A DNA stretch of 64,000 bases from Micromonospora sp. MA102 (GTDB lineage: Bacteria > Actinomycetota > Actinomycetes > Mycobacteriales > Micromonosporaceae), in contig NZ_JAMWEG010000018.1 in NCBI RefSeq assembly GCF_025460765.1, positions 1-64,000 on the forward strand, in the 5' to 3' direction. The position numbers were made by a program, and so were the translations under genes. Below are positions 49,054 to 58,538 of this stretch, piece by piece; within the stretch, counting starts at the first letter, position 1, and each line of letters begins with the position of its first letter. The notes beneath the pieces are model-generated. The model ran no database searches and was not told the DNA's origin. It saw only the letters and a program-made list of their open reading frames with translations.

Positions 49054-50361
49054 TCAGTCGTCGTCGGAAACTCCCGGGTCGCCGAGGGGCGCGCCGGGCG
49101 GCATGGCGGCGAGCGCGGCGTGCCGGCGCCGCCGGGCCAGCAGCACCGCTCCCCCGAGCACCAGCACCACGCCGACCGCGATCGAGGGGCCGGCGCCCGG
49201 CCAGGGGGCGGTGGCCGCGGAACCGGTGCCGGCCAGCCCCGCGCCCCCGGCGAGGGCCGACGCCGCCCCGGTCGGCGTCGCGGGGGCGCGGTCCAGCTCG
49301 CCGGGCTCGACCAGCCGGCCGACCGTCGCGTCCCGCGGCAGGCCGAAGCCCCAGTCGAGCAGGGCGGCCCCCTGCTGCCAGCCCCGCTGGGTGGGGGTCT
49401 CCGCGCCGAGCAGGGTCACCACGAGGCGCCGCCCGCCCCGTTCGGCCGCGCCCACGTACGTGTGCCGGGCCAGGTCGGTGAAGCCCGTCTTGCCGCCCAT
49501 CGCGCCCGGGTAGTGGTCGAGCAGCAGGTTGTCGTTCTGAATCTCGAACGCCTTCTCGCGCAGCGCCGGCTGCGCGGGGATCCGCGCGGTGCGGGTGGCG
49601 GCGTACCGGCGGAACGCCGGGTCGGCGAAGCAGGCCCGGGCGATCAACGCCAGGTCGTACGCGCTGGTGAACTGCCCGGGTCCGTCCAGCCCGGACGGCG
49701 TGACGGCGTGGGTCTGCAACGCGCCCAGCCGCCGGGCCTCCTCGTTCATGGCGCGGATGCCCCCGGCCATGCCGTCCGGGCCGCCGCCCAGCCGGGCCAG
49801 GGCGTTGGCCGCCTCGTTGCCGGACTTCAGCAGCAGCCCCAGCCAGATCGTCTCGATCCGGTACCGCCCGCCCTCGGCCAGGCCCACCGCCGAACTACCC
49901 GGCTCGATGGCCAGGTCCTCGGCGGTCACGGTCACCTCGCGGTCCGGATCGAGCCTCGGCAGCATGGTGGCCGCCAGCAGCAGCTTCTGCACGCTGGCCG
50001 GTACGCCGTACTCGTGCGGTCCGCAACCGCCGAGCACCGCGCCGCTGTCCAGGTCGGCGACCACCCAGGAGGTCGCGGTCACCGCTGGCGGCGCGGACGC
50101 GGCCGGCGGCAGGACCAGCCCGGCGGCGGACAGGGCGGCGCCGCCGACGGCCCGCGCGGCGGGAGGGGCGGGGGGCGGCGGCTGCGGAGGCCGGGTCGCC
50201 GGGGCCGGCACGTTCGGACAGGGCGGCGCTCCGGCGGGCAGCCGGCCGGCACGGGTCGCGGACGCGCCCGTCCGGGCGGCCGCCGTGGCGGGCGCGGGCA
50301 GCAGCGAGGCCGGCACGAGCAGGGCGGCGGCCAGCGCCACGGGCGGTCCCCAGGTCCTCAT
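49054..50361 (-). CDS. D-alanyl-D-alanine carboxypeptidase (S11) with C-terminal TM
   Basis: A 435-residue low-molecular-weight penicillin-binding protein. A signal peptide is followed by a Pro-rich stalk (APATRPPQPPPPAPPAA) and the catalytic domain: Ser123-x-x-Lys126 in GVPASVQKLLLA, SGN in LLKSGNEAANALARLGG, and KTG in MGGKTGFTD. A C-terminal TM helix (SIAVGVVLVLGGAVLLARRRR) anchors it. It trims D-Ala from peptidoglycan stems. TAGCCT (50373-50368) lies six nt before the ATG, so it is leaderless. The catalytic set is intact. Confidence 0.9.
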   Translation of the reverse strand: MRTWGPPVALAAALLVPASLLPAPATAAARTGASATRAGRLPAGAPPCPNVPAPATRPPQPPPPAPPAARAVGGAALSAAGLVLPPAASAPPAVTATSWVVADLDSGAVLGGCGPHEYGVPASVQKLLLAATMLPRLDPDREVTVTAEDLAIEPGSSAVGLAEGGRYRIETIWLGLLLKSGNEAANALARLGGGPDGMAGGIRAMNEEARRLGALQTHAVTPSGLDGPGQFTSAYDLALIARACFADPAFRRYAATRTARIPAQPALREKAFEIQNDNLLLDHYPGAMGGKTGFTDLARHTYVGAAERGGRRLVVTLLGAETPTQRGWQQGAALLDWGFGLPRDATVGRLVEPGELDRAPATPTGAASALAGGAGLAGTGSAATAPWPGAGPSIAVGVVLVLGGAVLLARRRRHAALAAMPPGAPLGDPGVSDDD

Positions 50362-50461
50362 GGCCGGAGGCTAGCCACGCCGACCCGAACGGGTCGCCGG
50401 CTTGGCGATTCGCAGCACGGGGACGGCGGCGCGGGGTAGGCTTCCCGACCCCGCGCCGTCG

Positions 50462-52384
50462 TCACCCGGACCTGACCGCCTCCACGCCGACCCCGACCGG
50501 ATCGGGCTGTTCCGCCGGCGCGGGGACGCCGGCGCGCAACGGCTGCCCGTGGTCCCGCCCCTCCGTCGGCCGGCGGCGCCACCACCGCGCCGCGACGAGC
50601 ACCAGCCCGGCCACGGCCACCGCGCCGAGACCCAACGCCGACCGGTCCAGCGCCGGTCGCAGCGGGGTCGCCGAGACGCGTACCGGGGTGGCGGCGCTCT
50701 CCCCGGCCGGCACCAGCCAGGGATGGGTGTCGGTCACCGGGGGCAGGCCGTCGCGGAGCACGGTCACCCCCACCCGCCAGGCGCCCGGGGTGCGGATGTC
50801 GTCCACGGCCACCACCCAGCCGTCGGCGGTCCGGGTCACCGGGTGCACGGCCCGCTCCCCGTTCGGGCCGGTGAGCAGGAGCGACACCCCGATCACCGGG
50901 GCAGGTGCCGGACGCCGGGTGTCCCCGACCGCGATGCTGACGATGTTGCGCCCGGGGCGGTTGGGGCGGACGGCCACCGTGTCGACGAGGTCGGCCACCT
51001 GGCCACTCACCTGCGGTTCGGTCCGGGCGGCGCCGGCCACCGGGAAGGCGGGCCCCCGGGCGGGCCCGGCGGCGGCCAGGGCGCCGGCCAGGCCGAGGAC
51101 GACCGCGAGCGCCCCGGCCTCGGCGAGCAGGCCCCGGCGGGGCAGGTCGTCCCGGCGCAGCCGGCGGGCGGTCCGCAGACCCCACAGGCCGGCCACCCCG
51201 GCCACCCCGGTCTTGGCCAGCAGCAGCAACCCGTACGGGGAGCCGAGCAGCGCATCCACCGTGGACACCTGGGGGCCGGTGAGCAACAGCCCGGTCAGCA
51301 CGAGCAGGGTGACGCAGCCGACCGCGAGCGCGGCGAACGCCCGCAGCAGGGCACGGAGCTGCGCGGCGCGTTCCGCCGTGCGGCGGGCCACGGGGAGCAG
51401 GGCGAACGCGGCGGCCACCACGGCGCCGACCCAGCCCCCGGCCGCGAGGACGTGCACGCCGCCGACCAGCGCGGTGCGGGCCGGGCTGCCCGCCGCGTGG
51501 CCGAGCAGCGCGGTGCCGGCCGTCGCGGCGAGCGCCCCGGCCAGACCGACGGCGACGGCCGCAGGTGCGATCCGCGCGTCGGGCGCCGCGCGGAGCCGGT
51601 GGGCGGCGCGAAGCACGACCGCGAGCAGGGTCGCGGTGCCGGCCTCGCGGAGCAGCCAGCGACCGCCGGTGAGCTGGTCGGCCAGCAGCCGCCACCCGCC
51701 GGCCGCTCCGGCGAGCTGGATGGCCAGTTGCAGCGGCGCGGCGAGCAACGCCACTGCACCCCCGTACGCGGACGCCACGAGCAACCGCCGGCGGAGCGCG
51801 CGGTCCATCGCCGGTCCCGGCGACCGGCGGCGGCCGGCGAGGAGGGTGAGGGCCGCGCCGCCGAGCAGGACGGCGAGGCCGAGCAGGCCGGCGGCGCGGG
51901 CGGCGGTCTCCCGCGGGCCGGGGCCGACCGGGCCGGCGGCGCCGGCGGCGGTGACCTGCCGGCCGACGCCGAAGACCAGCGTCCCGCTCGTGGTGTGCAG
52001 GTCGTCGCTGGACAGGGTGCGCCAGGAGACGTGGTAGGTGTTCGGCGGGAGGGCGGGCAGGCCGGCGACCAGGGTGACCGGCTCCTCGGTGTCGGCGTCC
52101 TCGGTGGCGGGCTCCCCGTCCGCGCCGCGCAGCGCCAGCCCGGTCACCGCCCAGTGCCGGCCGTCCCCGTCGACCAGGGCGACGCGGGCGGCGGAGAGCT
52201 CGACGTGCTCGGTGAAGGCCAGGGTCAGCGTCTCGGGCACCCGGTCGAGCACCGCGCCGTCGGCGGGCGCGCTGCTCGCCAGGTACGCGTGCGCCCGCGC
52301 CGGCGCGGGCCCGACCAGCACGGTCAGGCCCGCCACGGCGAGGACGGCGAAGAGGCGGCCGAGGCGGCGGCGCACGACGGTCAC
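50462..52384 (-). CDS. CopC-CopD fusion copper-handling membrane protein
   Basis: A 640-residue protein. A Sec signal peptide ending in RAHAYLASSAPADG gives the CopC-type N-terminus, where His after the cleavage site binds copper; the CopC domain runs to TYHVSWRTLSSDDLHTTSGTLVFGVG. Then about eight TM helices form a CopD domain (QLAIQLAGAAGGW, HVLAAGGWVGAVVAAAF). The last 170 residues (GDTRRPAPAPVIGVSLLLTGPNGERAVHPVTRTADGWVVAV) resemble a YtkA/FixH-like domain, ending in a TM and a tail. Its GTG overlaps the upstream TGA by four nt. It is the last gene of the six-gene operon and probably moves copper for the multicopper oxidases. Confidence 0.9.
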   Translation of the reverse strand: MTVVRRRLGRLFAVLAVAGLTVLVGPAPARAHAYLASSAPADGAVLDRVPETLTLAFTEHVELSAARVALVDGDGRHWAVTGLALRGADGEPATEDADTEEPVTLVAGLPALPPNTYHVSWRTLSSDDLHTTSGTLVFGVGRQVTAAGAAGPVGPGPRETAARAAGLLGLAVLLGGAALTLLAGRRRSPGPAMDRALRRRLLVASAYGGAVALLAAPLQLAIQLAGAAGGWRLLADQLTGGRWLLREAGTATLLAVVLRAAHRLRAAPDARIAPAAVAVGLAGALAATAGTALLGHAAGSPARTALVGGVHVLAAGGWVGAVVAAAFALLPVARRTAERAAQLRALLRAFAALAVGCVTLLVLTGLLLTGPQVSTVDALLGSPYGLLLLAKTGVAGVAGLWGLRTARRLRRDDLPRRGLLAEAGALAVVLGLAGALAAAGPARGPAFPVAGAARTEPQVSGQVADLVDTVAVRPNRPGRNIVSIAVGDTRRPAPAPVIGVSLLLTGPNGERAVHPVTRTADGWVVAVDDIRTPGAWRVGVTVLRDGLPPVTDTHPWLVPAGESAATPVRVSATPLRPALDRSALGLGAVAVAGLVLVAARWWRRRPTEGRDHGQPLRAGVPAPAEQPDPVGVGVEAVRSG

Positions 52385-52848
52385 CGCACCGGCACGTGGG
52401 CCAGCCGGCGCTGCCCCGACGTGATCTCGATCTTGTCGCCGCGCTTGATCGCGCTGCCGTTGTTCAGATAGAGCAGGTAGTAGCTCTGCCCGGGGCGCAG
52501 CTCGTGGCCCTGCTTCATCAGCGCCGCCCGCCAGGCCAGCTTGCCGGAGCGCTCGTTGCGCAGCCGCGGCGGATGCTTCGTGTCGTTCTGGAAGGCCGAC
52601 GCCTTCTGGGTGTCCAGCACCACGTAGCGCAGCTCTACCAGGCCGCCGTCGCCGACGACGGCGGCCTGGGTGAAGCGGATGCCGAGGGTGGCCTCCAGCT
52701 GCCCGTCGTGCGGGACGGCGTAGCCCTGTCGGGCGTCGGCGTACCCGCCGAAGCGGACGATCGACACCGCGACCAGCGCCAGCACGAGCAGCGCGAGGAC
52801 CAGCCGGCCGAGGCGGGGGCGCGGGATGCGGAACGGGATCGCGACCAT
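52381..52848 (-). CDS. Single-TM hypothetical protein in copper operon
   Basis: A 155-residue protein I do not recognise. One N-terminal TM (LGRLVLALLVLALVAVSIVRF) precedes a soluble beta-rich domain (GQLEATLGIRFTQAAVVGDGGLVELRYVVLDTQKAS and HELRPGQSYYLLYLNNGSAIKRGDKIEI). No Cys-rich or Met-rich copper motif is visible. It lies between the third oxidase paralogue (54 nt upstream) and copCD (4-nt overlap), so it is probably a periplasm-facing partner of the copper machinery. SD AGGAG lies 8 nt before the ATG. Confidence 0.7.
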   Translation of the reverse strand: MVAIPFRIPRPRLGRLVLALLVLALVAVSIVRFGGYADARQGYAVPHDGQLEATLGIRFTQAAVVGDGGLVELRYVVLDTQKASAFQNDTKHPPRLRNERSGKLAWRAALMKQGHELRPGQSYYLLYLNNGSAIKRGDKIEITSGQRRLAHVPVR

Positions 52849-52902
52849 GGTCAGGACTCCTCGGGGAGGATGGGGGCCGGACGGGTGCCCGGCCCCCGGG
52901 CG

Positions 52903-55872
52903 TCAGGGTGCGGTGTAGCGGGTGGCGGCGTAGTTGTCGAAGCGCAGCGACCCGCTGGTCGTGGCGGTACGGGCGACCAGGCCCAGCGCCGCCGACTCCA
53001 CCGTGTAGCCGCCGGTGTCGCCGGTCAGCGTCCCGACCGTGACGCCGCCGACCTTGAGCGTGGCCGAACCGGCGGTGGCCGAGGCCCAGTCGAGCCGTAC
53101 GGTCCCGCCGCTCGCGGCGACCCAGCCGGTGTACGCCCAGCCGGCCGGCCGCAGCAGCCCCAGCCGGAACTGGTTGACGCCGTTGCTGCGCCGGTACTGC
53201 ACCACCGCCAGTGCCCCGCCGGAGGCGTTGCGGAGCTGGTAGACGGTGACCACGGCGGTCTGCGGATTGACGGTGCCGAGGATGACGTCGGCCTTGGCGT
53301 GGACGGTCCGCTCGGCGGCCGGCGTGTTGTCCACGACGTAGCCGACGGTGCCGGCGACCAGCTCCCCACCGCTGACCGACACCGTGCCGCTCACCTGCGA
53401 CCAGGCGCTCGTGCCGCCGGTGAAGGCGTCGGCGAAGATCGTGTTCGGCGGGTCCACGGTGACCGTCACGCTGCCGGCCGCGCCCCAGTTGCCCAGCGCG
53501 TCCCGGGCCCGGACCCGCAGGGTGTGTGCGCCCCGGCTGAACCCGTTGAGGGCGACCGTGGCGGAGACGGCGGTGCCGCTGACCGTCATCGGATGGCCGT
53601 GACCGGCGCCGGGGTCGGCGCCCTCGTACCACTCGGCGGCGGCGACGGCGGAGGCCGCGTCGGTGGCGGTGGCGCTCAGGGTGAGCGTCGCCGCCCGGGC
53701 GGTCGGGTTCGGGGCGGCGGTGACCGCGCTGACCACCGGCCCGGTGCGGTCCAGCACGAAGCCGACCGCGGCGAGCGGGCCCCAGTTGCCGGCCGAGTCC
53801 CGGGCGTGCACCAGCACCTGGTGGGCGCCGTCGGCGAGCCTGGTCAGCTCGCTCAGCGGCAGCAACCCGTACGTGTTCTCGGTGCCGCCGTTGAACGACC
53901 CGTCGAGGGCCACGAAGGTGAAGCCGGTGCCGTCCGCGCCGCCGGTGTCGAGGAAGCCCTCCGCCCCGGCGATGACCGAGTGGGTCCCGCCGCCGGCCGG
54001 GTCGGTGAACGCGGCGTTGATCCGCAGGTCGGTCGGGTCGGACGCCGATCCGGTGCGGCCGTCGGTGGCGGCCGGGTCGACCGCCGCCGAGAGCAGGGTC
54101 GGCACCGTGCGGTCGACCACCAGGTCGGCCGTGGCGTACGGACCCCAGAGCCCGAACGAGTCCCGGGTGTGCACCAGCACGCTGTGCCGGCCCTCGGCGA
54201 GTGCCGCGGCCACCACGGCGGGCACCGTGCCGGACTCGGCGCTGACCGCCGCGCCCGGGCTGCCCAGGGTGAGCGGGGTGCCGGTGCCGTTGGCCCCGGT
54301 GGTGTCCAGGAAGTACTCGGCCCCGGTGACCGTGCCGCCGAGGCCGCGGTCGTCGCCGGTGGCGGAGACCGCGACGTCGCCGGTGCCGGCGGTCGGGCTG
54401 GGGCTGAGAGTGACCCCGGTGGTCACCGCCCCGGTGACCGCGAGGTTCAGCGTCGTGCTGCCCACCACGCCCCAGTTGCCGGCCGCGTCGTGGCCGCGTA
54501 CCCAGATGGTGTGCCGGCCCTGGGACAGGGTGGTGAGCAGGTCGGCCGGAAGGGCGGCGGTGGCCCCGGTGACGGTGGGACCGGCGCCGAAGCCGGCGGC
54601 GGTGAACGGGATGCCGGTGCCCTCGGCGACCCGCAGGTCGTCGACGACCACCTCGGCCCGGTCCACCACCGAGTTGCCGTTGCGGGCGTCGGTGAAGTCC
54701 GCCGTGACGGTCACGGCGTCGCGCACGCTGGCCGGATTCGGGGTGGCCCGGACGTTCGCCGCGGTCGGGCCGGCGTGGTCGCCGCTGACCGGCGGCGGGT
54801 TGGTGTCCAGGAAGGTGAGCATGCCGCCGAACGCCTGCTGAGGGCTCACCCCGGTGACCGTGGCGCCGTAGCGCTGGCCGGCGTTGTTGAGCCGCCCGCC
54901 GGACTCCAGCAGCGCGAAGCGACGTCCGTCCGGGCCGGCCGGCACGGCGACCACCGCGTCGACCGCCTGCCCCGGTTGCAGCGGCACGGTCACCGCCGCC
55001 TCCGGGTACGCGGCCGGCCGGGCTTCCTGGCCGACCACCGACTGGTCCAGCCCGAGCAGGGTCATCGGGTGCGGCTGGAGCCCGGCGGCGACGTAGCGCA
55101 GGAGCACCCGGCGGCCGACGTCGGTGGCGACCACATCGGTCTCCGGGAACGCCTTGCCGTTGATCAGCCGGTACGCCGGCGCGTAGGCGCGCAGGTCGTA
55201 GGTGCGCGGTGCCGCGTTGAAGGCCGGGTCGACCTCGGTGAGCACCAGCACCGCCTCGTCGTCGTAGACGGAGGCGCCGTCCCCGTACGCGCTGGGCCGG
55301 CCGCCGACGGCGGGAACGCGGACCACCAGCGCGCCGACCAGGCCCATGGCGACCTGCCGGGGGCCGAGCGCGGTGTGCCCGGCCTCGTAGAGGTAGGTGC
55401 CGGGGCGGGACGCGGTGAACGTGTAGCTGCGGGTGCCGCCGGGTGCGGCGCCGGTGCGGTCCGGGGCGAGCCCGGTGACCGCCGGGAGGGCCAGCGCCAG
55501 GTCGTCGGCGAGTCCGTTGTGTACGGTGATCGTCACCCGGGAGCCCTGGTCGACCACGAGCACCGGCCCGGGCAGGGTGGCCGGGGCGGCGTCGGTCGGG
55601 GCGAAGCCCCAGATCGGCACCGGTGTGGCGGCGCCGGGCAGCACCACCGAGCCCGGCTTGGCCCACAGCTCGCAGCTGGCGGCGCCGCCGGCGAGCTGGC
55701 AGCCGGTCTGCGGCAGCGGGCCCTGCGGCGGGGCCGGCTCCCCGGCGAGGGTGGCCGGCGCCCGCCCGGCGGGAGCCGTGTGCGGCGCCGCGGCGTGCGC
55801 CGGGGCCGGGCCGAGGGCCAGCAGCGCGGCCGCGACCCCGGCGACCAGCCGAGGCGTACGGGTCAGTGTCAT
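52903..55872 (-). CDS. Secreted protein: degenerate multicopper oxidase plus Ig-like repeats
   Basis: A 989-residue exported protein. Signal peptide (LVAGVAAALLALGPAPAHA), then two cupredoxin domains (residues about 30-360) with VTITVHNGLADDLALALP and GTYLYEAGHTALGPRQVAMGLVGALVV but without the HxH copper motifs; LQPHPMTLLG keeps one His. Residues about 370-770 hold four Ig-like/fibronectin-type repeats (GAEYFLDTTGANGTG, DSAGNWGPLAAVGFVLDRT), and the end is a lectin-like jelly-roll domain (FADAFTGGTSAW...RFDNYAATRY). It is probably a non-catalytic member of a copper-oxidase assembly. ATG 55872 has SD GGGGAGGG. Confidence 0.8.
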   Translation of the reverse strand: MTLTRTPRLVAGVAAALLALGPAPAHAAAPHTAPAGRAPATLAGEPAPPQGPLPQTGCQLAGGAASCELWAKPGSVVLPGAATPVPIWGFAPTDAAPATLPGPVLVVDQGSRVTITVHNGLADDLALALPAVTGLAPDRTGAAPGGTRSYTFTASRPGTYLYEAGHTALGPRQVAMGLVGALVVRVPAVGGRPSAYGDGASVYDDEAVLVLTEVDPAFNAAPRTYDLRAYAPAYRLINGKAFPETDVVATDVGRRVLLRYVAAGLQPHPMTLLGLDQSVVGQEARPAAYPEAAVTVPLQPGQAVDAVVAVPAGPDGRRFALLESGGRLNNAGQRYGATVTGVSPQQAFGGMLTFLDTNPPPVSGDHAGPTAANVRATPNPASVRDAVTVTADFTDARNGNSVVDRAEVVVDDLRVAEGTGIPFTAAGFGAGPTVTGATAALPADLLTTLSQGRHTIWVRGHDAAGNWGVVGSTTLNLAVTGAVTTGVTLSPSPTAGTGDVAVSATGDDRGLGGTVTGAEYFLDTTGANGTGTPLTLGSPGAAVSAESGTVPAVVAAALAEGRHSVLVHTRDSFGLWGPYATADLVVDRTVPTLLSAAVDPAATDGRTGSASDPTDLRINAAFTDPAGGGTHSVIAGAEGFLDTGGADGTGFTFVALDGSFNGGTENTYGLLPLSELTRLADGAHQVLVHARDSAGNWGPLAAVGFVLDRTGPVVSAVTAAPNPTARAATLTLSATATDAASAVAAAEWYEGADPGAGHGHPMTVSGTAVSATVALNGFSRGAHTLRVRARDALGNWGAAGSVTVTVDPPNTIFADAFTGGTSAWSQVSGTVSVSGGELVAGTVGYVVDNTPAAERTVHAKADVILGTVNPQTAVVTVYQLRNASGGALAVVQYRRSNGVNQFRLGLLRPAGWAYTGWVAASGGTVRLDWASATAGSATLKVGGVTVGTLTGDTGGYTVESAALGLVARTATTSGSLRFDNYAATRYTAP

Positions 55873-55892
55873 CGTCGCCCTCCCCTGCCTGA

Positions 55893-57206
55893 TCACGCCG
55901 GGCATCCGGCGGGCGGGTCGATGCGGATCAGCGTCATCATTCCGCCGAAGCTCGCCCCGTAGTTGGTGGCCTGTTCCAGCGCGTGGCTGTGCGCGACGTG
56001 GTAGTACTCGCCGCACTGGTTGTTCTGCACCACGCCGGGCGGCAGCTCGCCCGGCTCGCCGCCGAGGTACGGGTTCTCCGCGAACCAGGTCTCCGGTCCG
56101 GGGCCGACGATCTGGTCCTGCAACGAGGGCAGCGGCACCGGGATCGGGTTGCCCTGCGGGTCCCAGTGCTCGGCGTCCTTCCAGATCATCAGCGTGTCCA
56201 CGGTCTGCCCGGGTGCCACGTCGATGAGGAAGTTGGAGTACGACAGGTCCTGTCCGCCGGGGCCCTGCGCGGGCCGGCCGTCGCGGGCGATGAGCTGCTC
56301 GTCGCTGCCGTGCGGGTGGAACGGGTAGCTCACCGAGCCGGCGTTGAGGTAGCGGATCAGCGCCGGCTTCGGGTTGCCCACCGGGTCGTACGGGCGGATG
56401 TGGATGAGCGCCCCGTACGGCTGGGCGGGCAGCCAGTCGGCGTGGTTGGGCGCGATGGTGTCCGGCATGCTGCGGCCGTTGATGGTGAAGTAGCGGGCCT
56501 TGTAGCGCGTGAAGTCGTAGGCCCGCTTCCGCTCGACGGCGAGGTGCAGGTCCGGATCGATCTCGCCGAGCAGGTAGAGGTACTCGCGGTCGGGGTCGAA
56601 CGCCGAGTCGGCCCGGTCGTTCTCCCGCTCAGGGTGGCCGGAAGGGCGGACCACGAGGGCGCCGTAGAGGCCCATCTGCACCTGCTTCTGGGCGTCCGTG
56701 CCGGACTCGTAGAGGTAGGTTCCCGGCGGGCCGGCCGTGAAGGTGTAGGTGACCGAGCCGGTGGTGGCGGCGGCCGTGGTGGTCAGCGAGGTGAGGGTGC
56801 CGGCGGCGTCGGTCTCCGGCTGGGCCGGCTGCCCGTCGGCGAGCACCTGGACCTGGCCGGGGAAGGTGATCGAGGTGGGCTCCGGCAGGCTGTTGTGCAG
56901 CACCACGGTCACCTTCACCCCGGAGGTGACACAGAGCGTCGGGCCGGGGAGCTGGAAGGCGCCGCCGCCGGCCGCGTAGCTCCACATGTAGATGGTGTTG
57001 CCGTCGGGCATGGCCGCGTACCCGCCGGTGGCCGTCAGGTCGAAGGCGTTGTCGCCGGCGGTGAGGCACTCCAGGCCGGCGGGCGGGCTGGCGGCCGACT
57101 GGCTCGGACCGGGAACGACGAGCACGGCGACGATGGCCGCGACGAGCGGCACGGCGCCGAGCCGCTTCCAACGGCCGCGGTCGAGACGAAGCATCGGAAC
57201 CCCCAT
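55893..57206 (-). CDS. Multicopper-oxidase-type protein lacking a full T1 site
   Basis: A 437-residue exported protein. A signal-anchor (PLVAAIVAVLVVPGPSQSA) precedes two cupredoxin-like domains. The first has VTVVLHNSLPEPTSITFPGQ where a HxH would be expected; the second keeps SYPFHPHGSDEQLIARDG (a trinuclear-site motif) and ends with YYHVAHSHALEQAT, where the usual T1 Cys is Ser. On these grounds it cannot form a normal T1 copper centre alone. ATG 57206 follows the upstream stop by 1 nt; ATG 57194 with GGGGG upstream is possible. Middle paralogue of three. Confidence 0.82.
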   Translation of the reverse strand: MGVPMLRLDRGRWKRLGAVPLVAAIVAVLVVPGPSQSAASPPAGLECLTAGDNAFDLTATGGYAAMPDGNTIYMWSYAAGGGAFQLPGPTLCVTSGVKVTVVLHNSLPEPTSITFPGQVQVLADGQPAQPETDAAGTLTSLTTTAAATTGSVTYTFTAGPPGTYLYESGTDAQKQVQMGLYGALVVRPSGHPERENDRADSAFDPDREYLYLLGEIDPDLHLAVERKRAYDFTRYKARYFTINGRSMPDTIAPNHADWLPAQPYGALIHIRPYDPVGNPKPALIRYLNAGSVSYPFHPHGSDEQLIARDGRPAQGPGGQDLSYSNFLIDVAPGQTVDTLMIWKDAEHWDPQGNPIPVPLPSLQDQIVGPGPETWFAENPYLGGEPGELPPGVVQNNQCGEYYHVAHSHALEQATNYGASFGGMMTLIRIDPPAGCPA

Positions 57207-57207
57207 C

Positions 57208-58467
57208 TCAGGCGTTCGCCCGGATCTGTGCCGGCAGGGTGCCCGGCGGCGAGACCCGGATCTCGGTCAGCTGCCCGCCCCGTCCGCCGCCGGCGTTCGC
57301 CAGCGACATCAGGTCGCGGTCGTAGAGCAGGTACGTGCCGGGGCCGGGCGCGGTGAAGATGACGTCCCGGCTCTCCCCCGGCCCGATCTGGACGGTGTTG
57401 GTCACCTGGTACTCGGCACTGCCGTCGCGGCCCCGCAGGAGCGCGGCGTCCTTGCCGACCACCAGCAGGTCGACGCCGTCCACGGTCACGGTGTGGTTCT
57501 GGTAGCCGAGGTTGGCCAGCCGCAGCAGCACCCGTTCCCCGGCGTTCGCGGTGATCAGCGAGGAGATCGGCTGGTAGCGCAGCCGGCCGGCGGCGGCGCT
57601 CATCGGGTCGCCGTTCGGTGCCAGGGTGTCGGGGTGGCAGCGGCCGTTGAAGGCGAAGAAGGACGGCTTGTAGTCGGTCCAGTCGGTGGTCTGGATGTGC
57701 GCGTCCCGGTAGTGCGCCTCGGCCCACACCTCGGTGAGCATCAGCGCGAATTCCCGGTCGTACCGGGTGGTGCCGTCGCCGTCGTTGTAGGCGTACTTCC
57801 CGGGCGGCACGTCGGCGGTGCCGGCGTTCTGCGCGGGGCGGACGTAGACGATCCCGGTCATGCCCATCTGCACGTGCTCGACGTCCTCGAAGTGGCAGTG
57901 GTACATGTAGGTGCCGGCGTCGTGCGGGCGGTAGAAGTAGGTGAAGTCGCGGCCGATCGGCACCGAGATGGACAGCTCCGGGACGCCGTCGAAGAGCGGG
58001 ATGGCGTTGCGGAAGCCGTGCCAGTGCACGGTGTGCCCGTCGGTGAGGTCGGGGCGGACCGACAGGCCGAGATTGGTCAGCGTGATCCTGATGTCGGTCT
58101 CCTGGTCGAAGCCGAGCAGCGGGGCGCTGATCTGCGCCTTGCCGCGTTGGGCGGTGACCTCGGTGGCGGACAGACCGGTGACGTCGCGGAAGCCGAAGAC
58201 GTAGAGGTCGGCGCCGGGCGGAGCGAGCGGATCGGGCCAGAACGGGCTGATCGGCGGGGCGCCCTGCGGCATGGAGACCCAGCCGTCGGTGGCGGCCAGG
58301 TGCAGGGTCGCGGTCGGGTTCGGGACCGCGCGGGGCAGCACCGCGGCCGGGCGTCGGAGCTGGGCGTCGGAGCCGCGCTCCGGCAGGACCGCCCAGGTGC
58401 CCAGACCGGTGACGCCGGCCAGCAGGGCGCGCCGGCTGATGCTCGGCTGCCGTACGGGATCGGTCAC
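57208..58467 (-). CDS. Multicopper oxidase (two-domain type), Tat-type signal
   Basis: A 419-residue protein. The N-terminus has a twin-arginine-like signal (SISRRALLAGVTGLGTWAVL). Domain 1 has HTVHWHGFRNAIP and TYMYHCHFEDVEHVQMGMTG: the HxH, the HCH with the T1 Cys, and the H-x4-M order found in nitrite-reductase-like and two-domain oxidases. Domain 2 has only YQNHTVTVDGVDLLVV. It is the only one of the three paralogues with a complete T1 set and should accept electrons from a substrate. GTG 58467 has SD GAGGAGGAG. It follows the giant protein by 71 nt. Confidence 0.87.
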   Translation of the reverse strand: MTDPVRQPSISRRALLAGVTGLGTWAVLPERGSDAQLRRPAAVLPRAVPNPTATLHLAATDGWVSMPQGAPPISPFWPDPLAPPGADLYVFGFRDVTGLSATEVTAQRGKAQISAPLLGFDQETDIRITLTNLGLSVRPDLTDGHTVHWHGFRNAIPLFDGVPELSISVPIGRDFTYFYRPHDAGTYMYHCHFEDVEHVQMGMTGIVYVRPAQNAGTADVPPGKYAYNDGDGTTRYDREFALMLTEVWAEAHYRDAHIQTTDWTDYKPSFFAFNGRCHPDTLAPNGDPMSAAAGRLRYQPISSLITANAGERVLLRLANLGYQNHTVTVDGVDLLVVGKDAALLRGRDGSAEYQVTNTVQIGPGESRDVIFTAPGPGTYLLYDRDLMSLANAGGGRGGQLTEIRVSPPGTLPAQIRANA

Positions 58468-58538
58468 GATCTCCTCCTCGGTGGATGGGACGGGCAGGGT
58501 CCGCGGACGGCCGGCGTGGGCCGGCCGCCCGCGGACGG

